A stretch of 54,384 nucleotides of DNA from Myxococcales bacterium (lineage in GTDB: Bacteria > Myxococcota_A > Polyangia > Palsa-1104), in contig PNAM01000065.1 of assembly GCA_003170275.1 (NCBI GenBank), forward strand, positions 78,194 to 132,577, in the 5' to 3' direction. Under the pieces are notes generated by a model. That model was not told the origin of the DNA. It was given only the letters and a program-made list of their open reading frames with translations, and ran no database searches. The position numbers and the translations under genes were made by a program. Below, in pieces: positions 8,788 to 15,895 of the stretch. Position 1 is the first letter of the stretch. Each line of letters begins with the position of its first letter.

Positions 8788-11700
8788 TGCGCCGCTCGCT
8801 CGCGATGGTGCTGGCGCTCTCGGCGTGCGCGCCCGGCAATTCGTCACGCAAGCCGACCGCCACCGAGCCGGCGGCGATGGATCTCTATCTCGACGGCAAG
8901 TCCGCGGCGGCACGCGCGGCGTTCGACGCCACGCTCGCGCAGCATCCGGACGACGGCGCCGCGCTCTACGGGCGCGCGCTGTTCGCGCACGAGTCGGGCG
9001 ATCTGGAGCGCGCGTGGGATCTGTGGTGCCGCCTGCTCGGCGCTGCCGAGGGAAAGCACGAGCTGCGCTGGACGCGGCTGGCGACCGCAGCGGCGCGACG
9101 GCTCGAGACGCTGGTGGGCGAGGTGCCCGGCGAAAAACGACTGAAGCTGGAAGAGCGGCTGCGCGCGTTGCACCCGGCGCGGCTCCCGCTCGAAGCGCGG
9201 CGGCGCGTGGCCGGGCTGCGCGCGGTGTATGCGCGGCGGCGCGGCGACGAGGCCGAGGGAAGGCGGCTCGATCGCGAAGCGGGTTGTCCCGATCGCTGGT
9301 TCGTCGCGGGGCCGTACGGGCATTTGCCGCGGCTCGATCTGTTGCAGCCGTTTGCGCCCGATGCGCCAGGCGCGGTCGAGCTGCGCGAGGCGCCGACGCG
9401 CGCGTGCGAGGTCATCCTCGACGGGCCGCACGCGCACGCCGGCGTGATGTACGCGCTCGGCTCGTTCCACGCGACTCACGATCAGCACGCGGTGCTGATC
9501 GTGGAGAGCGACGTGCCGTGGCGACTGACCGTCGACGAGCAGCCCCTGTTCTCCGAGCTCGACGAGGATCGGTACCCGCCGCATACGCGTGAGATCACGA
9601 TCGATCTGAAGAAGGGCGATCACTCGATCGCGCTCAAGGTGTCGGCGCCGGGGGGACGGGCGGAGATCGGGCTGGCGGTGTTGCCGATCGATGGGAGCGA
9701 GCCGGCGTTCGAGTTCACTCATGATCGCAACCTCCTGCACGCACACGCAGGCGTGAGCGTGCCCGCCAACGTGAACGTGAGCGCGAACGTGAGCGGATTC
9801 GACGAGCTGCTTCTGGTCGAAGAATTGATCGCGCTCGGCGACATCGATCCCGCCGAGCAGCACATTCGCCGCGTGCTCGAGCGCGCGCCACGGTTCGCCC
9901 CGGCCTACCTGTTGGCCGCCCAGGTCGCGCTCGAGGATCCCAGCCGCCCGTCGCACTTCGCGCAGGATCGTGCGCGACGCGCGCTCGAACGGGCGCTCTC
10001 GCTCGATCCGACCATGGTGCGGGCTCGCTACATGCGCGCGCTCATGTCGCTCAACGCCGATCGCGCGCGCGAGGCGCTCGGCCGGCTCGCCGAAGCGCCC
10101 AAGAATGCGCCGCCGTACTGGCGCTTTGCGTTCGCGCGGTACCAGGCGCTCAAGGCGCGCGGCTGGCTGCGCGAGGCCGAGGAGGCGCTGGACGAAGCGC
10201 GCCGGCTGCATCCGGAGGGCTGCGCGCCGCTCGAGGCCGAGGTCGCGCTCAAGCGCGAGCGGCACGACGTGATCGCGGTCTTGCCGCTGGCCCGACTGGC
10301 GGCGACCTGCACCGGCGGCTCGGACGAGCTGGCCGACGCGCTGCGCGAGGCGGGTGACGTCAAGGGCGCGATCGCGGAGTTCCGCCGGCTGGTCGCGCTC
10401 GATCCCACGCGCGAGGCGTTTCGCTCGGGGCTGGCCGAGTCGCTGGCGCAACAGGGCGACGTCAAGGAAGCGGCGCAGCTGTTCGCCGAGCTGGCGTCGC
10501 GCTATCCGCGCGCGACGGTGTACCGGCGTCAGCTCGCGGACGCGCGCGTGGCGCTCGGCGACCAAGCCGGTGCGCGCAAGGCGCTCGAGGAGGGGCTCGG
10601 CGAAGTGCCCGAGAGCCAGGATCTGCATCGCGCGCTGCAGGCGTTGTGCGACTTCCGGAGCGGCGGCACGCGCGCGGAGCGCAAGGTGGGTTGCGACATC
10701 ATGGATCCGTTCCGCGTCGACGGGCGGCAGGTGATCGCGGCCTATGAAGCGGGTGCCAAGGATCGCGCGCCGTATCGATCGCCGGCGGTGATCGTGCTCG
10801 ACCGCACGGTGACGCGCGTGTTTCCCACCGGCGCGCGCCTCACGCTCACGCACAACGTGATCCAGGTGCTGGCCAAGGACGGCATCGACAAGTGGGGCGA
10901 GGTGCAGATCCCCGAGGGCGCGGACGTGCTGACGCTGCGCGCGGTCAAGGCCGACGGCTCGACGCGCGAGCCCGAGGAGATCGCCGAGAAGGAGACCGTG
11001 TCGGTGCCCGATCTCGAGCCGGGCGATTACGTGGAGTTCGAGTACATCGATCCGGCGGCGCCGCCGGGCGCGTTTCCCAAAGGGTTCATCGCCGAGCGCT
11101 TCTTCTTCCGCTCGTTCGACGCGCCGCTCGATCGCACCGAGTATCTGTTGGTCACGCCGGCCGGCATGGCGGTGCAGCTCGACGCGCGCGGCGACGCGCC
11201 GCCGATGACCATCGAAACCAAGGACAGCCTCGACTGGCGCGGCTGGGCCGGGCGGCAGCAGCCGCAGGCGTTCCAGGAGCCGTCGGCGACGCCGTATTCC
11301 GAGATCCTGCCGTCGGTCCGGGCCGCTTCGGGCGTGTCGTTTCAGGCGTGGAAGGACTATCTGCGCGACACCGAGTTCGGCGTGCAGCGCGGCAACGCGG
11401 AGCTGCGCGAGGTGGCTGCGCGCGAGACCGCCGGCAAGCGCACGCCCGAGGAGAAGGTGGCGGCGCTCGACACCTGGGTGCGGCGCCACATCAAGTCGGG
11501 CGGCCAGCTCGACGAGCCGGCGACCTCGGTGCTGGCGCGCGAGGAGGGCAATCGCGTCTCGCTGTTGCAGGGCCTGTTACGCGCGGCGGGCGTGCCGTCG
11601 GAGATCTGGCTTGCGCGGCCGCAGGGCGCGGCGGTGCTCGACGGGCAGCTCCCCGATCTCGAGGCGTTTGATCAGGCGCTGTTGCACGTGAGCCTGGCCG

Positions 11701-12467
11701 GCCACGAGCAGACGCTCGATCCGCGCTATCGACACTCGCCGACCGGATTTGTCACGCCGGTGTTGCGCGGCGCCGCGGCGCTGCGGCTTTCACCCGGCCC
11801 GTGGAAGGCGAGCGAGGTCGGCGTGCCCAATCCCGATGATCGACACATGGAGCTCGACGCGCGTTTAGAGCTGGACGGCTCGGCGGAGGTGACGGTGCGC
11901 GAGCAGCTGCGCGGCTGGCCCGCGCTCGAGTGGCGCGAGGCGCTGGAGAAGCTGCCGGCGGATCGCGTGCGGCCCGAGTTCGAGCAGCGCACGCTCGGCT
12001 TCTATTTCCCCGGCTCGACGCTCAAGGAGCTGAAGTGGAGCGGCGAGGACGACGACTCGGGCCTGTTCACCGTCGAGTATCACTTTCGTTCGCCGTCGCT
12101 GGCGCGGCGCATCGGCAAGCGGCTGGTGCTGCCCGCGCCGTATCCGGCGATGCTCGGGCGGCGCTACGTGGGTGTGGCGGTGCGCCGCACGCCGCTGAGC
12201 ATCGAGTATGCGGCGCCCACCGTGCTGTCGGCGCGCATCGCGCTGCCGGCGGGCGTGGAGGTGGATCTGCCGCCGGCGGCCAAGGCGGACGGCTTCGGCG
12301 CGTTCGAGCAGACCGCGGAGAAGACGCCCGGCGGGCTCGAGCTCAAGGCGCGCTTCAGCATGCCGCGCGCGCGCGTGCAGCCCGAGCGCTATCGCGAGTT
12401 CGTCGATTTCGCCACGCGCGTCGATCGCGCCGAAGCGCGCTCCGCCGAGATCCACGCAAACCCGTAG
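8787..12467 (+). CDS. Paralogous TPR / DUF3857 lipoprotein with degenerate transglutaminase domain
   Basis: A 1226-residue lipoprotein (lipobox ALSAC, Cys14) with the same domain order as the preceding gene: a beta region containing RWFVAGPY, TPR repeats (about 350-630), DUF3857 and a transglutaminase-like fold. The active site is lost. Where the neighbour has GDCKDKASLL this protein reads EEGNRVSLL (921-929), and where it has FDHA this one has FDQA (Gln963). Only the Asp (978, TLDPRY) remains. It is therefore probably a pseudoenzyme or scaffold partner. The start ATG overlaps the upstream stop (TAATG), implying coupled translation. An unusual V-N-V-S repeat lies at residues 323-336. The frame is open 267 bases further upstream but that part lies inside the previous gene. 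Confidence 0.9.
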   Translation: MRRSLAMVLALSACAPGNSSRKPTATEPAAMDLYLDGKSAAARAAFDATLAQHPDDGAALYGRALFAHESGDLERAWDLWCRLLGAAEGKHELRWTRLATAAARRLETLVGEVPGEKRLKLEERLRALHPARLPLEARRRVAGLRAVYARRRGDEAEGRRLDREAGCPDRWFVAGPYGHLPRLDLLQPFAPDAPGAVELREAPTRACEVILDGPHAHAGVMYALGSFHATHDQHAVLIVESDVPWRLTVDEQPLFSELDEDRYPPHTREITIDLKKGDHSIALKVSAPGGRAEIGLAVLPIDGSEPAFEFTHDRNLLHAHAGVSVPANVNVSANVSGFDELLLVEELIALGDIDPAEQHIRRVLERAPRFAPAYLLAAQVALEDPSRPSHFAQDRARRALERALSLDPTMVRARYMRALMSLNADRAREALGRLAEAPKNAPPYWRFAFARYQALKARGWLREAEEALDEARRLHPEGCAPLEAEVALKRERHDVIAVLPLARLAATCTGGSDELADALREAGDVKGAIAEFRRLVALDPTREAFRSGLAESLAQQGDVKEAAQLFAELASRYPRATVYRRQLADARVALGDQAGARKALEEGLGEVPESQDLHRALQALCDFRSGGTRAERKVGCDIMDPFRVDGRQVIAAYEAGAKDRAPYRSPAVIVLDRTVTRVFPTGARLTLTHNVIQVLAKDGIDKWGEVQIPEGADVLTLRAVKADGSTREPEEIAEKETVSVPDLEPGDYVEFEYIDPAAPPGAFPKGFIAERFFFRSFDAPLDRTEYLLVTPAGMAVQLDARGDAPPMTIETKDSLDWRGWAGRQQPQAFQEPSATPYSEILPSVRAASGVSFQAWKDYLRDTEFGVQRGNAELREVAARETAGKRTPEEKVAALDTWVRRHIKSGGQLDEPATSVLAREEGNRVSLLQGLLRAAGVPSEIWLARPQGAAVLDGQLPDLEAFDQALLHVSLAGHEQTLDPRYRHSPTGFVTPVLRGAAALRLSPGPWKASEVGVPNPDDRHMELDARLELDGSAEVTVREQLRGWPALEWREALEKLPADRVRPEFEQRTLGFYFPGSTLKELKWSGEDDDSGLFTVEYHFRSPSLARRIGKRLVLPAPYPAMLGRRYVGVAVRRTPLSIEYAAPTVLSARIALPAGVEVDLPPAAKADGFGAFEQTAEKTPGGLELKARFSMPRARVQPERYREFVDFATRVDRAEARSAEIHANP
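9753..9794 (+). repeat. Degenerate GTGARC hexamer repeat inside a coding region
   Basis: A stretch built from near-repeats of GTGAGC and GTGAAC, read in frame as V-S-V-P-A-N-V-N-V-S-A-N-V-S. It sits between a beta region and the TPR repeats of the host protein, so it probably forms a flexible or strand-like linker. The same repeat type appears in an unrelated gene at 35446-35514. Confidence 0.7.
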
Positions 12468-12498
12468 TGTGGAACTATCGGTGACCTCGTGATCACGC

Positions 12499-13224
12499 AT
12501 GAATGATCGAGCGCACATCCTCAGCGAGATTCGGCGAACCGCTGCCGCCAACAGTGGCGTCCCGCTCGGCTGGCGGCGATTCTTGGCCGAGACTGGCATT
12601 GGCTATCATGACTGGTGCGGAAAGCATTGGGCCCGCTGGGGTGACGCAATCAAGGAGGCGGGTCTCAAGCCGAACACGTTGAGCATCGCGTACACGGATG
12701 GCGTGCTCCTTGACGCCCTTGCGAAGCTCACCCGTGCCCTCGGACACTTCCCCACCGCCGACGAACTCAAGCTACGGACGCGTACCGAAACTGGCTTTCC
12801 GAGCGAGAAGGTCTTCCGGCGGCTCGGCGCCCGAGAGGAGCGGGTCCGACGTCTCTCGCAGTTCTGCAAGGAGCGGGAGAGCCTCGACGATGTGGCAGCG
12901 ATCTGCGCCTCTTCATCGCGCCCACCACGAATCCGAACGGCGGTGGAGGACGTGAAAGCTCCGAGCGCCATTGGAGCGGTCTACCTGCTGAAATCGGCTC
13001 GCTACTTCAAGATAGGCCGGAGCAATGCAGTCGGCCGACGAGAGCGCGAGCTAGCGATTCAGCTCCCAGAGAAGGCGACCTTGGTACACTCGATCTCAAC
13101 GGACGATCCAATTGGCATCGAGGCTTATTGGCACCGGAGGTTCGAAGACAAGCGAGCCAACGGCGAGTGGTTCTCTTTGACGGCGCAAGATGTCGCGGCG
13201 TTCAAGAAACGAAAGTTCATGTGA
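12499..13224 (+). CDS. HNR-repeat and MUG113/T5orf172 (GIY-YIG-like) nuclease family protein
   Basis: A 241-residue cytoplasmic protein. The first 120 residues carry two repeats resembling the homing-endonuclease-associated repeat (RRFLAETGIG then WARWGDAIKEAGL; HFPTADEL then FRRLGAREERVRRL). Residues about 157-235 match the MUG113/T5orf172 branch of the GIY-YIG fold: GAVYLLKSARYFKIGRS, a conserved Arg block, an IEAYWHRRFE helix and GEWFSL. Such proteins are often carried by phages or mobile elements. The codons are less GC-biased than those of the neighbours and a toxin-antitoxin pair follows, which suggests acquisition. A real nuclease activity is an inference. Confidence 0.8.
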   Translation: MNDRAHILSEIRRTAAANSGVPLGWRRFLAETGIGYHDWCGKHWARWGDAIKEAGLKPNTLSIAYTDGVLLDALAKLTRALGHFPTADELKLRTRTETGFPSEKVFRRLGAREERVRRLSQFCKERESLDDVAAICASSSRPPRIRTAVEDVKAPSAIGAVYLLKSARYFKIGRSNAVGRRERELAIQLPEKATLVHSISTDDPIGIEAYWHRRFEDKRANGEWFSLTAQDVAAFKKRKFM

Positions 13225-13294
13225 CGCAGGAATTGCCTGCCGATCTTGGTGGCCGCGACTCGACGGAGCGTGGCAGCGTGGGTATACTCATTTC

Positions 13295-13495
13295 ATGGCG
13301 CGCGATCGTAAAGAGCTGGAGCGGCTGGCGATCGAGCTTGCGTCCCTTTCGTCGGAAGAGCGCGCTCAAGTTCTGACAGATGCTGCCCTGCGAGGCGGGG
13401 ATCAGGCGCTCGTCGAGGCGGCGGCCAAGCTAGCCGAAGATTCGTTCCGGCGCGTCTGGGACAATCCAGACGACGCAGCCTATGACGCCCTGTAG
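13295..13495 (+). CDS. Probable antitoxin of a MazF-type pair
   Basis: A 66-residue acidic helical protein (ELERLAIELASLSSEERAQV, then AEDSFRRVWDNPDDAAYD). It overlaps the start of the MazF/PemK-type toxin gene by 14 bases, the usual antitoxin-first arrangement. The C-terminal half with WDNPDDAAYDAL resembles the toxin-wrapping tail of many small antitoxins. No known DNA-binding fold can be named from sequence. A TATACT sequence lies seven bases before the ATG, so the message may be leaderless. A longer in-frame extension upstream to 13190 is unlikely because it lies in the end of the previous gene. Confidence 0.75.
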   Translation: MARDRKELERLAIELASLSSEERAQVLTDAALRGGDQALVEAAAKLAEDSFRRVWDNPDDAAYDAL

Positions 13496-13820
13496 CTTCG
13501 GCGACGTGATTCTCGTCCCGTTCCCTTTCACCGACCAATCGGCGGCCAAGAAACGCCCGGCGGTGGTGATCAGCTCCGAGCGATATCACCGAGAACGTCC
13601 AGACGTGCTGGTCATGGCGATCACCAGTCAGGTTCGCCAGCAGCTCGCCGTTGGCGAGGCGATCGTCGATGAGTGGAAGGCGGCGGGCCTCCTCAAGGCA
13701 TCGGTGATCAAGCCCGTCATTACAACTCTGGAGCGAAGCCTGATCATCCGAAAGCTAGGGCGCCTCTCCGACGCGGATCAACAGCGGATTCACGAGAGCC
13801 TCACGGCGATCCTCGGCTGA
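13482..13820 (+). CDS. MazF/PemK-family mRNA interferase toxin
   Basis: A 112-residue protein with the family signature GDVILVPFPFTD near the N-terminus followed by KKRPAVVIS, and the later SVIKPVITTLE segment. Members cleave RNA at short sequences when released from their antitoxin. Length is normal for the family and no key segment is missing, so the toxin is probably active. It is encoded just after its antitoxin with a 14-base overlap. No second promoter is visible. Confidence 0.9.
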   Translation: MTPCSFGDVILVPFPFTDQSAAKKRPAVVISSERYHRERPDVLVMAITSQVRQQLAVGEAIVDEWKAAGLLKASVIKPVITTLERSLIIRKLGRLSDADQQRIHESLTAILG

Positions 13821-13920
13821 TCGCGCTGCCCACAGCCGTTCGCGCGTAAACAGCCTGGCGGTGGTCGTGTCAAAACTGCCGCGCTCCATCGGAAGGGCGC
13901 GCGCGCCGGGCACTTTCGGC

Positions 13921-13936
13921 TGGCACGTGGGCTGCT
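13921..13936 (+). promoter_or_regulatory. Sigma-54 (-24/-12) promoter
   Basis: The sequence TGGCACG-TGGG-CTGCT fits the RpoN consensus TGGCACG-N4-TTGCW with one mismatch, and the invariant GG and GC are exactly 12 bases apart. Transcription would begin near 13947, between the site and the GCAGGAGGG ribosome binding sequence of the lipoprotein gene at 13965. An enhancer-binding activator with FHA domain is encoded at 36943 in the same window, but nothing shows that it acts here. Confidence 0.75.
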
Positions 13937-13964
13937 CTAGGAGCGACGCAGGAGGGAACACCCG

Positions 13965-14708
13965 ATGCGCAACCTGGAACGTATGTTGACCGCCTTCGTT
14001 GGAATCGCCGCCATCAGCACCCTGGTCGCTTGCGAGGAAGTGGACGTGCCGCAGCCGAGCTCGAAGCAGGTGACTGCACCGCAGCCGCCCCAATTACCAA
14101 AGCTCGCCGAGCCGGTGGTGAAGCTCGAGCCGCCCAGGCCGATCGAGGTGAAGAAGGAAGAGCCGAAGATCGAAGTGGCCGAGGACGAGGACACGTCGAC
14201 CACCAAGCCCGGTGAGCTGATCGCGGGCGCGCGCCAGGCGATGAGCAAGGGCGAGCTCGAGCACGCCTTCAAGCTGGCGCAGGCGGCGGTCAAGCGCGCG
14301 CCCAACCGCTCGGCGGCGTGGAACACGCTCGGCCGCGTGCAGCTGACCAAGGGGCAGCGCAAGGACGCGATCGAGTCGTTCGAGAAGGCCGTCGAGCTCA
14401 ACCCCAAGTCGAGCTTCGCGCAGAACAACCTCGGCCTCGCGCTCATCTATGACGGGCGCTACGAAGATGCGATCGACGCGCTGGAAGAAGCCACCGAGCT
14501 CGAGCCCGTCGAGAGCTACATGTGGAACAACCTCGGCATGGCGTACGAGCACCTCGATCGCCTGGACGACGCGCGCGTCGCCTACCGCAAGGCGGAGAAG
14601 AACGAGCGCGCGACCGAGAACCTGGCGCGGCTCGAGGGTGTCAAGTCGGTGATGAAGACCGCCAAGGCCGACCTCCCGATGATCGTTCCCGATGGCGGCA
14701 TCAAGTAG
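13965..14708 (+). CDS. TPR-repeat lipoprotein
   Basis: A 247-residue lipoprotein (lipobox TLVAC, Cys23). A Pro/Lys/Glu-rich spacer (about 25-80) is followed by three or more TPR units: AWNTLGRVQLTKGQRKDAIE, then SFAQNNLGLALIYDGRYEDA, then MWNNLGMAYEHLDRLDDA. TPR lipoproteins of this sort act as adaptors in envelope assembly or motility complexes; the partner is unknown. A strong Shine-Dalgarno sequence (GGAGGG) precedes the ATG, and a sigma-54 promoter lies 29-44 bases upstream. The 3' end overlaps the convergent PP-loop gene by eight bases. Confidence 0.88.
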   Translation: MRNLERMLTAFVGIAAISTLVACEEVDVPQPSSKQVTAPQPPQLPKLAEPVVKLEPPRPIEVKKEEPKIEVAEDEDTSTTKPGELIAGARQAMSKGELEHAFKLAQAAVKRAPNRSAAWNTLGRVQLTKGQRKDAIESFEKAVELNPKSSFAQNNLGLALIYDGRYEDAIDALEEATELEPVESYMWNNLGMAYEHLDRLDDARVAYRKAEKNERATENLARLEGVKSVMKTAKADLPMIVPDGGIK

Positions 14709-15366
14709 GGATCACGTCTGCAAAGACGAACCCGCCTCGCTCCACCACCTCGCCCCCCCGCACCGCGATCGGCTGCGCGAACATCGGCCCGGCCGTCACG
14801 CAGGTGTGAAACTCCCCATTCTCTCCGCATGGATCGACGCCAGCGGGCAGCGCCTCGAGGAGCGCGGCGTCGAAGCGCTTGCCGGCGAACGAGCCGGACA
14901 GCCGGCGCGGATCGACGCAGGTGAGCGTGGCCTCGAGGCCGCCGGCGATCATCGTGCGCGCCAGCTCGGCGGTGTCGCGCTGCCAGAGCGGAAACACCGC
15001 GTGCAGCTCGAGCTGCGCCAGCTGCTCCTCGCGGTAGGCGCGCAGCTCGGCGAGAAACAGATCGCCGAACACCACGTGCGTCACGCCCGCGTCGCGCGCG
15101 CTCATCAGCTCCAGCCGCATCACCCGCTGGTAGTCTTCGGCGCTGCCGTCGGGCGCGATCGAAACCTTGCGCAAGGGCAGCCCGACCGCGCACGCCTGCC
15201 GTTCGAGCAGCTCCTCGCGCACGCCGTGCATCGACACGCGCCCGTACGACGAGGTCACCGTGGTGAGCAGCCCCACCAGCTCGAGCTCGCCCGCCAGGCG
15301 CGCGTGGTGCAGCGCGAACGCGGAATCCTTTCCGCTCGACCACGACACCAGCGCTTTGGGTTTCAT
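14701..15366 (-). CDS. Diphthine-ammonia ligase-like PP-loop ATPase (DUF71 family)
   Basis: A 221-residue cytoplasmic ATP pyrophosphatase with the PP-loop SWSSGKDSAFALHHA near the N-terminus and the family motifs HGVREELLERQA, GVTHVVFGDLFLAELR and the C-terminal GENGEFHTCV. In archaea and eukaryotes the family amidates diphthine on elongation factor 2; bacteria lack diphthamide, so the bacterial substrate is unknown. The start at ATG 15366 gives the family's normal N-terminus (MKPKALVSWSSGKDS). A frame open further upstream is not homologous. It is convergent with the TPR lipoprotein gene and follows the small lipoprotein gene by eight bases. Confidence 0.88.
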   Translation of the reverse strand: MKPKALVSWSSGKDSAFALHHARLAGELELVGLLTTVTSSYGRVSMHGVREELLERQACAVGLPLRKVSIAPDGSAEDYQRVMRLELMSARDAGVTHVVFGDLFLAELRAYREEQLAQLELHAVFPLWQRDTAELARTMIAGGLEATLTCVDPRRLSGSFAGKRFDAALLEALPAGVDPCGENGEFHTCVTAGPMFAQPIAVRGGEVVERGGFVFADVIPT

Positions 15367-15374
15367 GGGCCGGA

Positions 15375-15857
15375 CTAGCGGTCGACGGGAATACCGGCGA
15401 GCGTGCCGAACAGGTGGCAGGGCGTCGGGTCGGCGCTGGACACCATGCCGGTCACGTCGAAGTCGCCCGAGATGTTGAGCGCGGTGTCGGTGCGCAAGTT
15501 CACGATGCCGTTCTGGCCGACGCAGCCGGTGCTGTCGAGGTGCGCCTCGATGCGCGTGACCGTGAGCGGCGTGACGTTGAGCGCGACCGCTACGCTCGGC
15601 ATGGTCAGCGTGGTCGCGGCGCTCACGCCCGCGCCGTCCTGGCCGGCCACCAGCCCGAACGTGAGGTACGGCGAGAAGCCGTTCAGCCCGAGCGGATCCT
15701 TGTTGTCGGCCAGCCCGGTCGACGAGCGCATGCCGCCGGCGTCGATCTGCGCCTGCACCGTTCCGCCCGCCATGATGTGCGTGGCGAGCAGCTCGTCGTA
15801 GACGCAGCCGGGCAACAAACAGAACGCGAAGGTCAGGGCGATCAACCGCACACCCAT
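15375..15857 (-). CDS. Small lipoprotein of unknown function
   Basis: A 160-residue protein with a lipobox (CLLPGC, Cys18). The remainder is rich in Thr, Val and Gly and looks like a beta-sandwich, with two further Cys (near STGCVGQNG and TPCHLFG) that could pair. No family is recognised. It precedes the PP-loop gene by eight bases and is divergent from the peptide-binding lipoprotein, with only 38 bases between the two starts. Confidence 0.75.
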   Translation of the reverse strand: MGVRLIALTFAFCLLPGCVYDELLATHIMAGGTVQAQIDAGGMRSSTGLADNKDPLGLNGFSPYLTFGLVAGQDGAGVSAATTLTMPSVAVALNVTPLTVTRIEAHLDSTGCVGQNGIVNLRTDTALNISGDFDVTGMVSSADPTPCHLFGTLAGIPVDR

Positions 15858-15895
15858 ACGCTAGTACGTGATCGCGTCGGTGGCAACGTTTCGGG

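Noticed and set aside
8844..11489. A minus-strand frame of 881 codons opposite the lipoprotein gene
   Set aside because: No signal, no motif, and Arg-rich composition typical of an antisense shadow.
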